Both the position numbers and the translations under genes were made by a program. Below, piece after piece: positions 24,917 through 37,023 of a stretch of DNA of 64,000 nt. The stretch's first letter is position 1. Each line of letters starts with the position of its first letter. The DNA is from Floccularia luteovirens (lineage: Eukaryota > Basidiomycota > Agaricomycetes > Agaricales > Squamanitaceae), in NCBI GenBank assembly GCA_009739215.1, contig VSJF01000003.1, forward strand, positions 1,178,001 to 1,242,000. The letters are read 5' to 3'. Below the pieces are notes generated by a model. It saw only the letters and a list, made by a program, of their open reading frames with translations. It made no database searches and had not been told where the DNA came from.

Positions 24917-26537
24917 TCATGACATGGGGGATTGAGTTGCATATCTAGCAGGTGTCAACGCAGACGATAGGGTTGTCTGTGGACTCTGCTTGCCATGCAT
25001 CTGAATGAATCCTGAAGCGCCATATAGTGAATGTGACTGTAGCAAGTTCTGCTGATGTAGCATCAGTGTCTTGTCCACTGGCCTAAATTTTTGGAATCCG
25101 CAGAGTTCAGCAGACGGCAACGAGCTCCCACCTCTGCGTTCCAAGTCGTATATAACGTAGAGCAGTGTCTCATCATCGACAATTATTTCTTGTGTTATAA
25201 CTGACGGGATATCTGGAACAAATTAGGTCAGTGATTCTATTAGATGGTCCCAGATAAGAAAAACAGCTCACTAGCATCAAGCCATCGACATCGACTGAGA
25301 AATGATTCGGGTAACAGTGCGTTGACTGTCCCTACATTGATATGGGTAATATCCAAAGTACCTATTTCCTCAGAAACACAGGCATTGCCTGTGTAAACCC
25401 TGGTAATGCATTTTCCAGAGAGGCTCCATACATTAGCCAAGCATAAGCTGCCATTGAAACCATGTAAAGTGGATGGACCTCGAGGGTCATTAATTGCAGC
25501 AATTGAGAGCTTCATTTTCAGTGTGAACGGGCCAACTGATAATGACGAAATCGGAGGAGGAACGAGAGCATCCATTTTTACTGAAAACGGTGTCATTCCA
25601 TCGGCCGAAAGACAAAAAGTCGTGATTCTGTTATTTGAAGAAAACGGGGTATGCTGATAGGAGGCGGAGTTTCCACGAGGGAGTTGTTGGTATACTGGGC
25701 TGGTCTCATTCCAGTGAATATCTTGAAAGGTAGATATTGAAGGTGGTGTTCCTTGGATGACGTTGGGAGAGTTTCTAGCTGAAACCTTTTCTAATGATGA
25801 GCGTGGATGGGCGGAATGGAAATCTGGTTGGCGTGCTAACTTTCCATGAGACGAAATATTGTTCATGGGCATGTGTATACCAGAATTTGTCTCGTAAGAC
25901 TGAGATAAGGGTGGACTGATGTGTGAAGGAGAATATTGTGATTTTGGGTGCCAAGATCTTGTAGAACCAGTATCCAAGGTACGCATATTTGGAAATTGCT
26001 CTGGAGTAGGGGGAAAGTTGGCTTGGAAATCTGGGGGTGAGTAGTCGGGGGATGCAGAAGAAGAGAAAGGTGCATCCGCCTCTTCATGATCAAAAGCAAT
26101 CAAGCTGTTACCATCCCATTGGTCTTCGACTTTAACAGATGACTGGTCTGCTTCTGAAAGGAGTTCGTCACCACCAGCGACTAGGTAAAATTCTGGCTCT
26201 CCTTTCCACATGTTACGTAGGACCTGGATATGACTCGCGACCTGCTTTTTTGAGCGTGTGATACCCGATTTTTGTAAGTGGTCGACAAGGAATTGATTGC
26301 GCCAACGGCTGCGACCACGAGACTGAGAATATGTAGCATATGGGGAATCCCAATAATCTCGAAGGCCTGTAAAGGGAGTGAGAAAGAAATAAAAGTTATA
26401 ATTTTTGGAGACAAACCTTGTACAAAAATTTTCTCGATATCCTCCGGCCATACCTCAGTACCACTACCATCTTTCATAAGTTTGCGATGTTTGCGTTGGG
26501 GGGTAATACTTTTGTTGGAAGAATCAGAGGGTTTCAT
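24917..26537 (-). CDS. TEA/ATTS-domain transcription factor (Tec1/AbaA family)
   Basis: This is a DNA-binding regulator of the family that controls filamentous growth and sporulation in fungi. The N-terminus is MKPSDSSNKSITPQRKHRKL, and the TEA domain spans roughly residues 25-105. It is split by one intron, which joins VWPEDIEKIFVQG to LRDYWDSPYAT. It then shows RGRSRWRNQFLVDHLQKSGI and the recognition helix RSKKQVASHIQVLRNMWKG. A long Ser/Pro-rich region follows (residues 140-300), then a conserved-looking beta-rich part. A second intron near 25.21-25.27 kb leads to VITQEIIVDDETLLYVIYDL, and the last residues are RYATQSPMS. The binding sequence CATTCC/T is family knowledge and was not tested. 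The long upstream gap suggests complex regulation. Confidence 0.93.
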
Positions 26538-27646
26538 TGTTAGTTTGTGGTGAATGGTAGCATAGAAAGGGGAGAAGGGACCGATGGGGAGGATGTAAGC
26601 TTGTTAAATACGAGGGGATTACCTCCGTACCGGACCTATTTCTCGAGTCAATGCAGGAGCTTGTTAAGATCCGAGATACAGCCCAATTCGGCAGGTGTGA
26701 CCCATTGATTTGGAGACAAGACTCTATATCGTCCCTGTCGAGATTTGGGGATCGGGCTTGCTGGGAACCGCCCTTTCTCAAACAATCAAATCAAGATCTT
26801 CCAAATCAGTCATCCCGTTTCAATCTCCTTTCCCGGTCCGATCCATCTCTGCTCATCCATCCTAGCCTTCTCTCCCCTTCTTATATCATCACATTCTTCA
26901 CTCTACCTTAATAGTGCCAACCCTCGAATTCCTTCGTCCGTTCCACGCCCTCCAATCTCTGCTTTCTGCTCACTTTCTTTCAGTGTGTCAGCCCAGGCAC
27001 ACCCCACTCTCCGCTGGTCACGTTGACCACGCGGACCGACAGGTCCAATCAAGCCTTTCAGCTTGCCAAAAGCGATGCTGTTGCCCCACTGAGATAAATA
27101 AATAAGCCGCGAAAAGACAAAAACGGAGGATTCCGATGACCGGTCATTGGGTCAAGACACTTAGCTGATATGTACATAGAAGTACAGTGATGCTACAATC
27201 TGATACGATTATTGTTCAACAGAGACTGAAAACTTGCGTGCTCAGATGCTTAGCAACAGATCTCCGGCGGTTGCAAGATCAGCTTAACGCGGAAGCAGAT
27301 GGAGGTGAAGATCTACTTTCAGATCACGGCACCCCAGAAAGGCAACTGTGAACCAGGACGGACCCCCGTACGAACCGACATCGGAAAGAAAATCGACGCA
27401 GGTTAATTAAAATATTCTTATTGTTGTTACTGATGAGACAGTCCTTATTAGCAGTTAGCTGGAGTGAGGTAGACACTACACACAACAACGTCATATCTGG
27501 AGCAGTCTGGTCTCCCCGGAACAACACAAACATTGACAAGAGGATTAGTCTGCTTGTGACTGCGTGACTCCGGGTTGATTTCATCGATTACCAGTACTAC
27601 TTCCTGTACACAGCATCGGAACAACACTAATTACACCGCAGTGTGA
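26538..27646. promoter_or_regulatory. 1.1 kb divergent promoter region, TEA factor / VPS23
   Basis: One of the longest non-coding gaps in the window, with both neighbours reading outward. Positions 26800-26990 are pyrimidine-rich on the plus strand. A 12-base perfect palindrome (ATGACCGGTCAT) lies at 27136-27147. The small open frames here lack domain content. Some on the minus strand ahead of the TEA gene could act as upstream ORFs. Confidence 0.45.
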
Positions 27647-29426
27647 ATGTCCTCAACAGACCCACTAACACAGAAATGGCTGCGAGAAAACGCACAGCCA
27701 TATGCTAATAGAGATCGAACCTTGTCTGATGTCACTGCTGTCCTTGCTCATTTCGCAACCTTGCGTCCAAAGTCCGATACGTATAGTCCGTCATCCTGTG
27801 TAATCAACCGTTTTCTGAAACGCTTACCGCTCTTCCCTTAGCCTTTGACGATGGTCGCACACAGCTGTTGTTGTGCGTCCATGGTCTGCTGCCTATCAGC
27901 TTCCGTAACGCGGCTTATAATATCCCGATCGCCGTCTGGTTGACAAGGGACTATCCAAAGCAACCACCAATGGCATATGTAGTCCCGACGAATAATATGC
28001 TTATAAAGGCTGGAAAGTTCATCGATGTCAGTGGCATGTGCAATTTGGAGTACGTGCAGAACTGGAAGCGTAAGCACGAGGTTCATACCGCTCGATATGT
28101 GTCATGCCGTATCCACCACTGAAGTTATATGATTCAAAGGGCTGTAGTTTGCAAGCCTTGCTAGAAGCTATGCAACTACATTTTTCCAACGAGCCTCCTG
28201 TTTACTCAAAGCCAAAAAGTAATACCGGAACAGCTGCAACGCCTCCCCGGTTACAAAATCAAGTTACAAACACTTCCGTAAATCAACCTCCACCAGCCAT
28301 CCCTCCTAAACCTAATGCCGCAAGGACCGGACCACCAGAAACGCCATCACATCCCACTCAGCCACCTGAAGTAAGTCCTTTGGAACTTGATTCTGACAAT
28401 TGATTCTGACAATATCCAACATTATCGTAGGTATTGACTCGATCCCCTCCCCCGAAACCGCCACCTCTTCCACCCCATCCGCAGTCGAATAGATCAGTTT
28501 TGAGTCCGACAACTACATTGACCCAGCACGCTGTTGGAATCCTTCATCCGTATATAGACAACGCACACCACTCAGTCATGAGGTATGACACATCACCACA
28601 CTATAGGGAGGTACAACCACCACCACTACCACCCCAGTCACCATATTCGGTTTCAGCCCATCAACCACAACCTCCACCTCCTCCACCGCCGCCGCCGGTG
28701 CTGCCAGATGCTCGGCTCCCTGTCAGGAATCTGCTTGATGAAGATTCCACAGACGTCCAGCCCCAACAAAAAACTTTCACTAGTGCACCGCCTCCGCGAC
28801 CACCTAATCCCGAATTACTTCATCTCCATGAGCAAGTACACCTCAAATTATTCTCGGAACTCGGCTCTCTTGATCAAGCACTTGCACTTGACGCTGAAAG
28901 GCTACGAGCTCATCAAGCCGATTTGCTTGCAGGTGAACCGGCCATCCGCGACGAGATGGCTCGTTTGGTGGCTGTACGGGATGTTTGTCACGGGGTGGCA
29001 TCAAGAACAAGACAAGCTGTCGAACAAGCAGAAAAAAACGTCTCCGAATTGCGTCGCAAAGGAGATCCAGAAGTTGACGAACTTGTTTGCTCGACCACCA
29101 TAGTCTTCAACCAGTAAATTTCCGTTTGAACAAGCTGGTTCACTGTGCTGATAACTTTGCAGGCTCATTAATTTGGTAGCCGAAGATAATGCGATTGAGG
29201 ATACCATTTACCACTTACACAGAGCATTGAACGCCGGGCGAATCGATCTCGAGCGCTTCCTAAGGGTATGTATCTACAGACAATTTATTGACTAAATGGA
29301 TTAAATCTATTTTCTATGTAGACAATCCGTGTTTTGGCGGAGGAGCAGTTCATGAAACGGGCTTTGATAGACAAAATCCAAGCTGGTATATCTTTAGGAA
29401 CTTTGATGGGGTCTGACTGGGCATGA
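27647..29426 (+). CDS. VPS23: ESCRT-I subunit Vps23/TSG101 (UEV and steadiness-box protein)
   Basis: This protein recognises ubiquitylated cargo on endosomes and recruits ESCRT-I. The N-terminal UEV domain (about residues 15-155) reads LSDVTAVLAHFATLRPKSDT, then after an intron YTFDDGRTQLLLCVHGLLPI and NIPIAVWLTRDYPKQPPMAY. It ends GCSLQALLEAMQLHFSNEPP after a second intron. A long Pro-rich linker follows (28.2-28.8 kb, including a run of more than nine prolines). A coiled coil comes next (28.8-29.1 kb, LDQALALDAERLRAHQADLL). The C-terminal steadiness box is LINLVAEDNAIEDTIYHLHR and RIDLERFLRTIRVLAEEQFM, ending GTLMGSDWA. All splice joins keep the frame. Confidence 0.94.
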
Positions 29427-29676
29427 GTCGAACTAGAAAGGCGTCTAAAAAAGAGCATTTGGTTTTCTGATTGCACTTTGCATCCTTATGTAATCGAAAA
29501 TTGCCAGCCAGATTGTTCCTTTAAGTTGCATACTTTATAGCAAGTTTTGAAGGTTTGATTATGGGGTTTCATATGTAGATTATTTAACAGTGTAAAGAGT
29601 AGTACATCGGGACATTGACAAGTAACTGCCATATACAAAAATGGAAGATCAGTGAAGTGACACCGAGTTCGAGCCC

Positions 29677-32388
29677 TTATTCCAAAAATCTTTTGACACC
29701 TTTACCGGCGCTTCCTATCCATCGCCAAACCCTAGTTTCATCTCCACCCTCGATCTCTTCCAAATTCACCCTAACATTAGCATTACCCTCTACAACATGC
29801 TCAACTCGATCCCACAGTTTTCTTCGGATAGGAATCGAGTGTTCATCCTGAAGAACCAGATCTCGAAGGTGAAGGGACGACAAATACGGATGCGGAATCG
29901 TTATTGGGTCGGTATGGTGGGCGATCTCTTGGTTACGCAGAGTGTCGAGGGCAATCTGGACCAACTCCGCAACACGTTTACTCTCGACCTTCCTCTGTGC
30001 AATTCGGGCTCGCATTAAAAAAATTCCCAATAATATGGCAATGACGGCTAAGTCGTATGATAAATGGATCAACATTAAACGCCAAACGACGGCTACTCAC
30101 ATATGAATGTATTTCTCCAATTTGTCCATATATTTCGGCATTTTACAGTCAGTACACAATTCCATGTCATGTCTGCGTTTCTGTGAGCTAAGTACCGATG
30201 CCCCCTGGATATGATCCGGATTAGCAGTAAGATGCGGCAACGGATTCAAATGACTTACTCTTGATCCTCATCAGTGATAACGCCACCCCATTGCACCAGT
30301 TGCTGGATTGCATCGTCAAACATATCATCAAAGGTAGGTATTAGAGGAAGCTATTGCACTGTGGATTAGCAGAGTCCAGGGAGGTGGCGGATAGACAGTC
30401 TTACAGCCGTCTTTGCTCTCATTACTTCGCGTAATTTTCCGATTTCAATACCCCACTTTCTTGCGTCGCCCCCAGTATCATCTTCTACAACCTCTTTGAG
30501 GATACTACCTCCCTGGCAAAGACGTCTACCTTTCTCTTGACCTAAAATAGACTCTATTGCTTTCCCCAATACACCAATGTTGCGCTTCCTTTTAGGGTCT
30601 GGCAAGCATCTGGGGGGGAATGCAACACTTCCTAGGCCTGGCCAACCATCCGTTGCAAAAGATATTACTTTCCAAATGACGTCTACTGGAGATTTCATGG
30701 AGGAAAATGTTATCTGAGAGGGTGCTGGAGATGCTGGGAGGAGGGAGAAGAGCCAAGGTGGATGTAGTATGTAGCCAGTATTGCATGAAACGGCATGTTG
30801 AGAACAAGTAGCATGTTCTGGACATTGAGTACATGTCTCTGGATATAGGGTCGGCACTAGAGGTGGTAACGGGCAAAGTTCAACGTTTTGATCGTCTGGT
30901 GTATCATCTTGACTGATTGAAATATAAGTTCTGTTTTCCTTGTTACAAGACTCCACAGCCAATCGCCTAGCCTTCAGTTGTTCCAGTCGTTTATTTGTGT
31001 TGCTTCCAGTATCGCAAAAACCAATCGAAGCAGATGTAGATTTGTAATTGACAACTGAAGCGCCAACAGCAAGGATTGAAAGAACTAGCAAGAAACGAAC
31101 CAAAGACAGTAGTGCCTTTGTTGTATACGAGACAGTTGGTCGTGTTTCAACAAGTTTGGTATTAGAATCCTGTGGAACTACAATATCCTCTTCGTGGGAT
31201 AACAACTTGTCTCCATTAATATCATCGTTTTCGTCGCTTTGAACTGGTGAACTATTGCCTGATATTTTCATCCCGTCATCACTATTATTTTGTTTGGCAC
31301 TGTAAGACTGGTCTATGTCCTTTACAGCGGCCTTCTTAACTGTCGGTGACACCAGACGTATTTGACTTGAAGTAATGGTCGGAAGGATTGGCTTGAAAGA
31401 AGATTGCTTTGGAAACTTGGCCTCAACATATGGGGTACGAGAGGGTGATGAAGAACTATGTATCTCCGGGGGTGCAGAGGTGAATTTGTGAGATTTCCTT
31501 GGTCCAGAGCGTTTAGGGCGGGTAGGAGAAGGACGAGCAGGGGAAGAAGACTCTGCACCAGATTGGAAGATATTATTATCTTCCCACCCACTGTCATCCA
31601 CCTATATGTTGCTTTGAGTATGAGCTCAAAAGAATTGCTGGTGGCAATACATACATGAGACATTCGTCTACTTTGAGCACCTGCTGCTACAGACTGGGAG
31701 CGGAAGAAATTCATTGAGTGAGAGTTCACATTTGTCAAAAAGAAACACACCGTTTTCTTACTGCGACCAACTTTCTTAGGAGGTAATTCCTCGTCAGGTT
31801 CACTTTCCTCTTGTAAGGTAGATTGGGTGGCGATCACCTTACGTGAAACGCTACCGAGCTTTGGTTGGGCTGATGAGCGACGTCGTTTCGGCTAAAGTGG
31901 TAATGGGTTTGATAAAGGATGTAAGAAACTCAAAGATGCCTTTCATCCATAAATTGAAGTGCATACAGGATCTGGTAAGGGTGGTGAAAGCTCTTCTTGC
32001 GAAGGCAAATTGGAAAGTCTACGGGAGGACCTTCTCGCGGTGAAAGACTTTTGGAAAAAGGTTAACACATAAAGATAATAGAAATTGACAATTAACTTAC
32101 TTTAGAGTTGCCACCAACGGGTTGGCCAGTAACACCGTCGATAATTCCGTCGTCACTAGGTTGACTATTCTCCCTTTTTAATCGCTCATTCTTCAACTTG
32201 CTGGAGCGCAACGTGATTTCATTTGTAAAGACTTGGACAAGCTTTGATTTCGAATACGGTGTCGGATAGTTGATATCGTGGTAGCCGAGGATACCCAATA
32301 TTTGTGATACGGTGAGAGTTGTAGGATCAAAGTCAGGCTCCAGATATTCACCCAAATTGATAATTTGAGCGGAGGTTAAGCGAGACAT
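29677..32388 (-). CDS. Inner nuclear membrane protein, Heh/Src1/Man1 family
   Basis: An integral protein of the inner nuclear envelope that tethers chromatin and helps ESCRT-III seal the envelope. The N-terminal HeH/LEM-like domain (residues 5-50) reads YLEPDFDPTTLTVSQILGIL ... PYSKSKLVQVF. A basic nuclear-localisation patch follows (PKRRRSSAQPKLG, RSGPRKSHK). The first membrane span is near ALLSLVRFLLVLSILAVGAS. The lumenal MSC domain contains cysteine pairs (CPLPPLVPTLYPETCTQCPE, CSQHAVSCNTGYILHPPW). A second span (LSYDLAVIAILLGIFLMRAR) is followed by a winged-helix-like tail ending WRWIGSAGKGVKRFLE. It converges on VPS23 and is upstream of no shared operon. Orthology to Src1/Heh1 or Heh2 is not resolved. 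Confidence 0.9.
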
Positions 32389-32631
32389 GAAGCTAGCTCA
32401 GGAGACCTGCAGGAAGTTGTCTAAGTTCGACACAACACATTAGACTCATGTTCAACTCCACAGTCACATGATCAACACAAAGACTACAATCAAAGATACT
32501 TGAATTGATTTTATAAATACGAATATCATAATTAGAATTGTGGCCGCACAAGTCCTGAGACTCCATACCAACGCCCCCTAACCTGGTTGCAGATAGAGTA
32601 TATCAGCGAAGGAGAACATCCCAGAGCATGT

Positions 32632-34319
32632 TCAACTAACCATAAATTGCCAATATGCAGCGGGAAAGAGATCCTGATTAAGTAAATGATATTGAAATAG
32701 TATTCTAAACGAAAAGAATTCATAATTACCTTTGAAAAATGATAGAATACCCTGCACAATATTTCAGTTAAATAATATTTCGATATTATGTGAAGCAACC
32801 AACCTGCGACTCTTGCTTTGGTCGACAAAGCTGGCAAACGATTCTTTTGGTTCGAGCCCATATTTGAATTCCGCCAGCATCAGTTCACCGTATCCAGTCA
32901 ATAGCTACACTCTCGTAAGTTTGGTGCTAGATGTTGGACAGAAATTTCGACAGACCGGGCAACTTGTATATCCATCATATCGCGCATTTCCGACTTTACC
33001 AGTAGTCATGAAAGAATATAAATTCTCGGTTAAAATTGGAGCCTGTGCTGTGATGGCAGCAGCAGTTTTTGAGGTCGGTAAGGATGAGCAATCCCCGAGA
33101 GCAAAAATGTTCGAAAACTGAGGATTGTTATGTTGAAGAGTTCCCGGATCGACAGCAACCCATCCTGCATTGTCGGATATCGGAGAACCTTCTCAAAAAG
33201 TCCAATGGCCCCATGGGCGGTACTGCATGTAAAACTGTATAATCTACTTCGAGCAAAGTCCCGTCTGCTTTCTGGAAGGTGGCCTTGTGGTTGGGAGCAT
33301 CAATGGCTACAAGATTGTGTTGGAAATACCCGCCAATATTTCTCTCTTTTCGAAGAACCTCTAAGGCGTCTGAATACTTCTTTACACTGAACATTGTGGG
33401 CATTCCGTTATAAAAGTCAATCTTGATGTTATCTCTTCTTCCAGTTTTTCGGTATCTGTCCCAGGCCATCCACATAATTTTCTGAGGTGCTGCAACGAGT
33501 AAGTAAATTTCGACAGAGATGATATCCAAAAATCTAACCTCCAGCACACTTGATGACACCAGTCGGCTGAGTGAAAATAATGGTGCCTGACCTGAGTCCC
33601 TCTAAATCTTCCCAGACCTTGTCACAAGAACTGGCAGAATATATGGAAGAGACACCAGAGTTTGGGTCTGCAAGAGCGTTGGGTAGACCCTGTATTTTAT
33701 TCCAATTAATCTGCAACCCGGCGGCAACAACCAAGTTGTCATATGAAATTTCACGGCCAGAGGCAGTCGTCACACGGGATTGTGTAGGGTTGAACGTGCT
33801 AACATATTCAGGTATATGTTGCAAATATTCTGGAATCAAGGACGAGAGGGGACGACGGAAGTCACTTTTAGGACAAAGGCCAGCACCTACAAGGGTCCTA
33901 GTATGATTCTGACATCAATTTCAAAATTCTCCATGGGACGTGATTTATATTTACCACCCAGGCTACGCTTATACTTCAACATTAAAACAATGAAAATCCG
34001 ACATTACTCACCTGATAATAATGGTAGTCTGCGGCGTCCACAATCGCAATGTCTGCTTTGTTTAAGGTTTGGCCAGCTGCCTTAAATCTATCATAGATTT
34101 GATGTGCGACAGACAATCCTCCACTTCCTGAGTAGGATAAGAAGTCACTAATTCTCCAACCTGCTAGACGAAACAAGCAGATGTACCAGCACCAACAATA
34201 AGTACTTTGTATTTGTTCTTGCTTTGAGCTTCTGAACTTGATGCTCTTGAGGATTGACGACCCCACCGCAGGACGATGCGTTTTGGAAACGGACGGACAA
34301 AATGATTTGCGGTAAACAT
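32632..34319 (-). CDS. Mitochondrial sulfide:quinone oxidoreductase, with apparent frameshift
   Basis: This FAD enzyme oxidises sulfide and passes electrons to ubiquinone. The start at 34319 gives a basic mitochondrial leader (MFTANHFVRPFPKRIVLRWG). Then comes the FAD-binding KYKVLIVGAGSGGLSVAH, joined over an intron. Both redox cysteines are present: TGVIKCAGAPQKIMWMAWD and YDGYTSCPLLTGYG. NIFALGDCSSLPTSKTAAA and the C-terminal RVFYHFSKDLFPAAYWQFM also fit the family. The last two introns are 32663-32716 and about 32758-32805. At 33186-33192 the frame LDFLRR must shift by one base to continue SPISDNAGWVAVDPG, and no intron can explain it. So this is either a sequence error or a damaged allele. 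I annotate the whole gene span. Confidence 0.88.
33186..33192 (-). other. Single-base frame break in SQR
   Basis: On the minus strand the upstream frame reads LDFLRR then RFSDIRQC and soon stops. One base further on, the frame SPISDNAGWVAVDPG is open to the C-terminus and matches the SQR family. A one-base excess is therefore present around this point. Candidate splice sites nearby would need introns of 24 bases or the wrong phase. Confidence 0.75.
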
Positions 34320-35181
34320 CTACTCTTCAAGCTTCAGATGCGATAATATTGATCGATTGGTCACCAATTTCAACGTTTCAAAAATCTCAATTGTCAGCGC
34401 AAGTCAGCTCCGGGACAGCCACTTTGCCAGCTGTCGTCACATGACCAGGACCTTCTCAACAGAACCGTGGATCAGACACTCGTTGGCATGACTTTTGCAC
34501 TCCAGAACTCAGTATGCACTCAGTAGGATGACTAAATTGATTTACGCTTGTGGAACGGGTAAAATTTTACTGATCCAGAAATAATATGCAGCCTTGTAGC
34601 GTGTCAACATTGTGATAGCAACCAGCTTGTCGGTCTCTGCCATCCATTTAGCACAGCAACCCCAATTTGAGGAAGGAACTATTGCAACCTGTTGCGACTC
34701 ATAAATTTCTTCATTCCTAAGGCTTAAAAGCTGACTTAGGCTATACCACCATTCGTGCTTTTCAGTGCTGGCTGTGTCTACATAACCATCTCATCCCGAA
34801 GAAAATAGACGAGAACACTGTTGCTACCAGCTGATGAGAAGTTACCGCCCTGAGTAATATCTATCAGTCGATTCAAGAATGCATCTTCGTTTCCATGACT
34901 TCATGGATCATCACGATAACCGACCATGTTAAATAGACCCCCCTTAAAGATCACCCAACCATTCTCCCATCCTTTTTCTCTTCGTTCTGTATTCGAGTTG
35001 ACTCTCGAAGAGGTCTATTTCCCCCAAGGTGTGTTGTCTTCTAAATTTACATCATATCTGTTCCAGTCCTCACATTGCTGCAGACCCTATCCAATCTTTG
35101 ATAGATTTCATATTTTCGATCCTCAGGGAGGTTCATAATTCATAACTAACACCAGTCGTTCGCTTTCAAATCACACAAGTC
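34320..35181. promoter_or_regulatory. Divergent promoter region, SQR / cupredoxin
   Basis: 0.86 kb without a gene between two outward-reading starts. It contains the inverted CCAAT pair near the SQR start, a TCACATGA-like motif near 34437, and a pyrimidine-rich stretch at 34960-35110 just before the cupredoxin start. The open frame at 34926-35138 is within this leader and has no domain. Confidence 0.4.
34356..34368. promoter_or_regulatory. Inverted CCAAT pair upstream of SQR
   Basis: ATTGG-TCA-CCAAT forms a perfect inverted pair 36-49 bases upstream of the SQR start. CCAAT boxes bind the HAP complex, a regulator of respiratory genes in fungi. Function here is inferred from position. Confidence 0.4.
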
Positions 35182-36570
35182 ATGGTGTCCATCACTTACT
35201 TCATTGGCGCGGTTGCCCTTCTTTTCAACTATGCGTCTGCTCTCCCTCGGCCAGATAGCTCTATCAACGAACCTGCTGTTTCTGCTCCAGACGGCGTTCG
35301 TATTACAGAATCTGATATGGGCACAGCAACGTAAGTCGACTTGATTATATGAAAGATTTCCAGTCATCATAGCGAAATAAATATCTACAGCCCTGTTGCA
35401 TCATACGCACCTCCAGCGGCAACGTCAACGTCAATGTCTGCTCCCCAATATGGATCTGGTAGTTCAAACTGGGGTTCATCTGGTTATAACGACTGTGTTA
35501 GCCGTAAGAATGCAATGTCTCGAAAATCATTAATAGTATTCTGATGTTAATACAGAATGTACTGGCGTCGTTTGGTATGCCTCCTCCAAACTCGAACCCA
35601 AGTCCTACCATGGCTTCCGATGTGAGTGGGTCTGGAGCAACGCACACTGTTATTGTGGCCCCAACTCAGGGAGTCTTGCGCTATGTTCCCTTCGCTGTCA
35701 ATGCGTCTGTCGGTGATACTGTCAAGTTCATGTGGGGTGCCAACAACCACACAGTTACCAAAGGATCAGTTCTGCTCCCCTGCAATGCATCCCTAGACGC
35801 GCCTATTGCTTCCGGATTACAGCTCAAAGACTTCGTTTGTACGTTGTCATGCTTTATTCTTACCATGTCTTACTTACCTTTGTTCCCTTCCGTTTAGTTG
35901 ATGTTATCGTCAATGACACGAACCCACTCTTTTTCCACTGCGCAGTCCCTGGTCATTGCCAGAAAGGCATGTTCGGTATCATGTACGTTGATTCCCCTGT
36001 GTTACTGATGTTATTTAAATTAACGTATAAATTAGTAACCCCCCTAATGCGGAGGCTGCCTCTCCCTCATCTGTTTCAGGAATGATGCAATCTATCAGTG
36101 CCAACGTTAGTGGCTAATTGTATATTTTTCTTGTCCTAACTCTTTGCTAGAATTCTGCCATTAACGCTTACTCTCAAAAAATTGCGGCTGCGTCCGCTAG
36201 CGACCAACCGGCTGGCCGTTGGGGAGGAAACATAGATATGGGCTTGCTACCGGATTGGGCCCATGAAAGTGTTGCAGAAAATGTCTTGTACACCCGAAAC
36301 TTCCTCCTTAACAACCAAGAGGTCATGGATGCCGCTGGAAAAATCAATTTGGACGTTAGCAGTCCGTTGAAATTCCCTGAAGACATCGCTGCATCCAGCA
36401 ATGCTGCTCCATCATCCTCCTTACCAACATCTTCTTTACCAACATCTTCTTTACCAGCCGTAGCTGCAACTAATACTCCCGCTCAGCTGTCTAATGGTGC
36501 ATCTTCCATTATTTCACCACGCAGCACTGTTGCAGTGGTTGCTCTGATTGCTACATTCATCTTGTTGTGA
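35182..36570 (+). CDS. Secreted, GPI-anchored cupredoxin-like protein
   Basis: A blue-copper-fold surface protein of a family common in mushrooms, without the repeated domains of laccase. The signal peptide is MVSITYFIGAVALLFNYASA. The cupredoxin fold reads HTVIVAPTQGVLRYVPFAVN, GDTVKFMWGANNHTVTKG, and FFHCAVPGHCQKGMFGII, giving the type-1 copper ligands His, Cys, His and Met. A Ser/Pro-rich stalk with a tandem SSLPT repeat and a hydrophobic GPI-attachment tail (STVAVVALIATFILL) close the protein. Exons read 35182-35330, 35391-35503, 35556-35838, 35898-35982 and from 36036, with one more intron near 36.10-36.15 kb. At the exon 2/3 join the strong donor GTAAGA leaves the frame off by one. Using GTTAGC as donor (35498) keeps the frame but drops the family's DCVxQC motif. 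Confidence 0.85.
35498..35565 (+). other. Ambiguous splice junction or one-base frame break in cupredoxin
   Basis: With donor 35504 (GTAAGA) and acceptor ending at 35555, translation gives DCVSQCTGVVW and then a wrong frame with an early stop. The cupredoxin frame ASFGMPPPNSNPSPT begins one base later. With donor GTTAGC the frame is kept (DC-NVLASFG). Confidence 0.55.
36421..36450 (+). repeat. Tandem 15-base repeat in cupredoxin stalk
   Basis: Two exact copies of TTACCAACATCTTCT, followed by a partial third (TTACCAGCC), encode the repeated LPTSS units of the serine-rich stalk before the GPI signal. Such repeats often vary in copy number between strains. Confidence 0.85.
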
Positions 36571-37023
36571 TCAATATGCAGTATATTGGGAGGGTTTTTT
36601 ACCCGTCGTGTACGGTGATGTATTCCAGATCTGTACATGGACTTGGTTTCTTTCATTGGATGTAAAAATTGGTAGTGGGGCCGGCGCACCCACTCACCAG
36701 CTGATGTATCTAGGCATTACTAGTACATAACCCCATACATCTACTCTCTTTCGTATTTTAGCAACACTTGATATCAGATACCATCATTTCCCATATAAAT
36801 GGGCATGCATTTGATGTGCAAGAGTGATTATTTGAGACAGAATCGCTTCAAATTAAGTAGAATAATAAGCATTGTCGTATACTGACCAACATCAACCTTT
36901 TAAGGGCACCCGCGCGCACGAGGATACAAAGCAATCATAGGTAAGCAATGAAGGTATCGTCAAAGAACAATGTAAATCATAAACATGCACTTTCTAAGAT
37001 TTATTAAGGTGTTTAGTGGTTAT
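36571..37023. other. Convergent intergenic region, cupredoxin / RMP1-like
   Basis: 3' trailers of two converging genes. AT-rich, with no gene, repeat or RNA fold that I can support. Confidence 0.4.

Noticed and set aside
28585..29103. Long open frame rich in His and Leu beside VPS23
   Set aside because: It is the shifted shadow of the proline-rich linker and coiled coil of VPS23.
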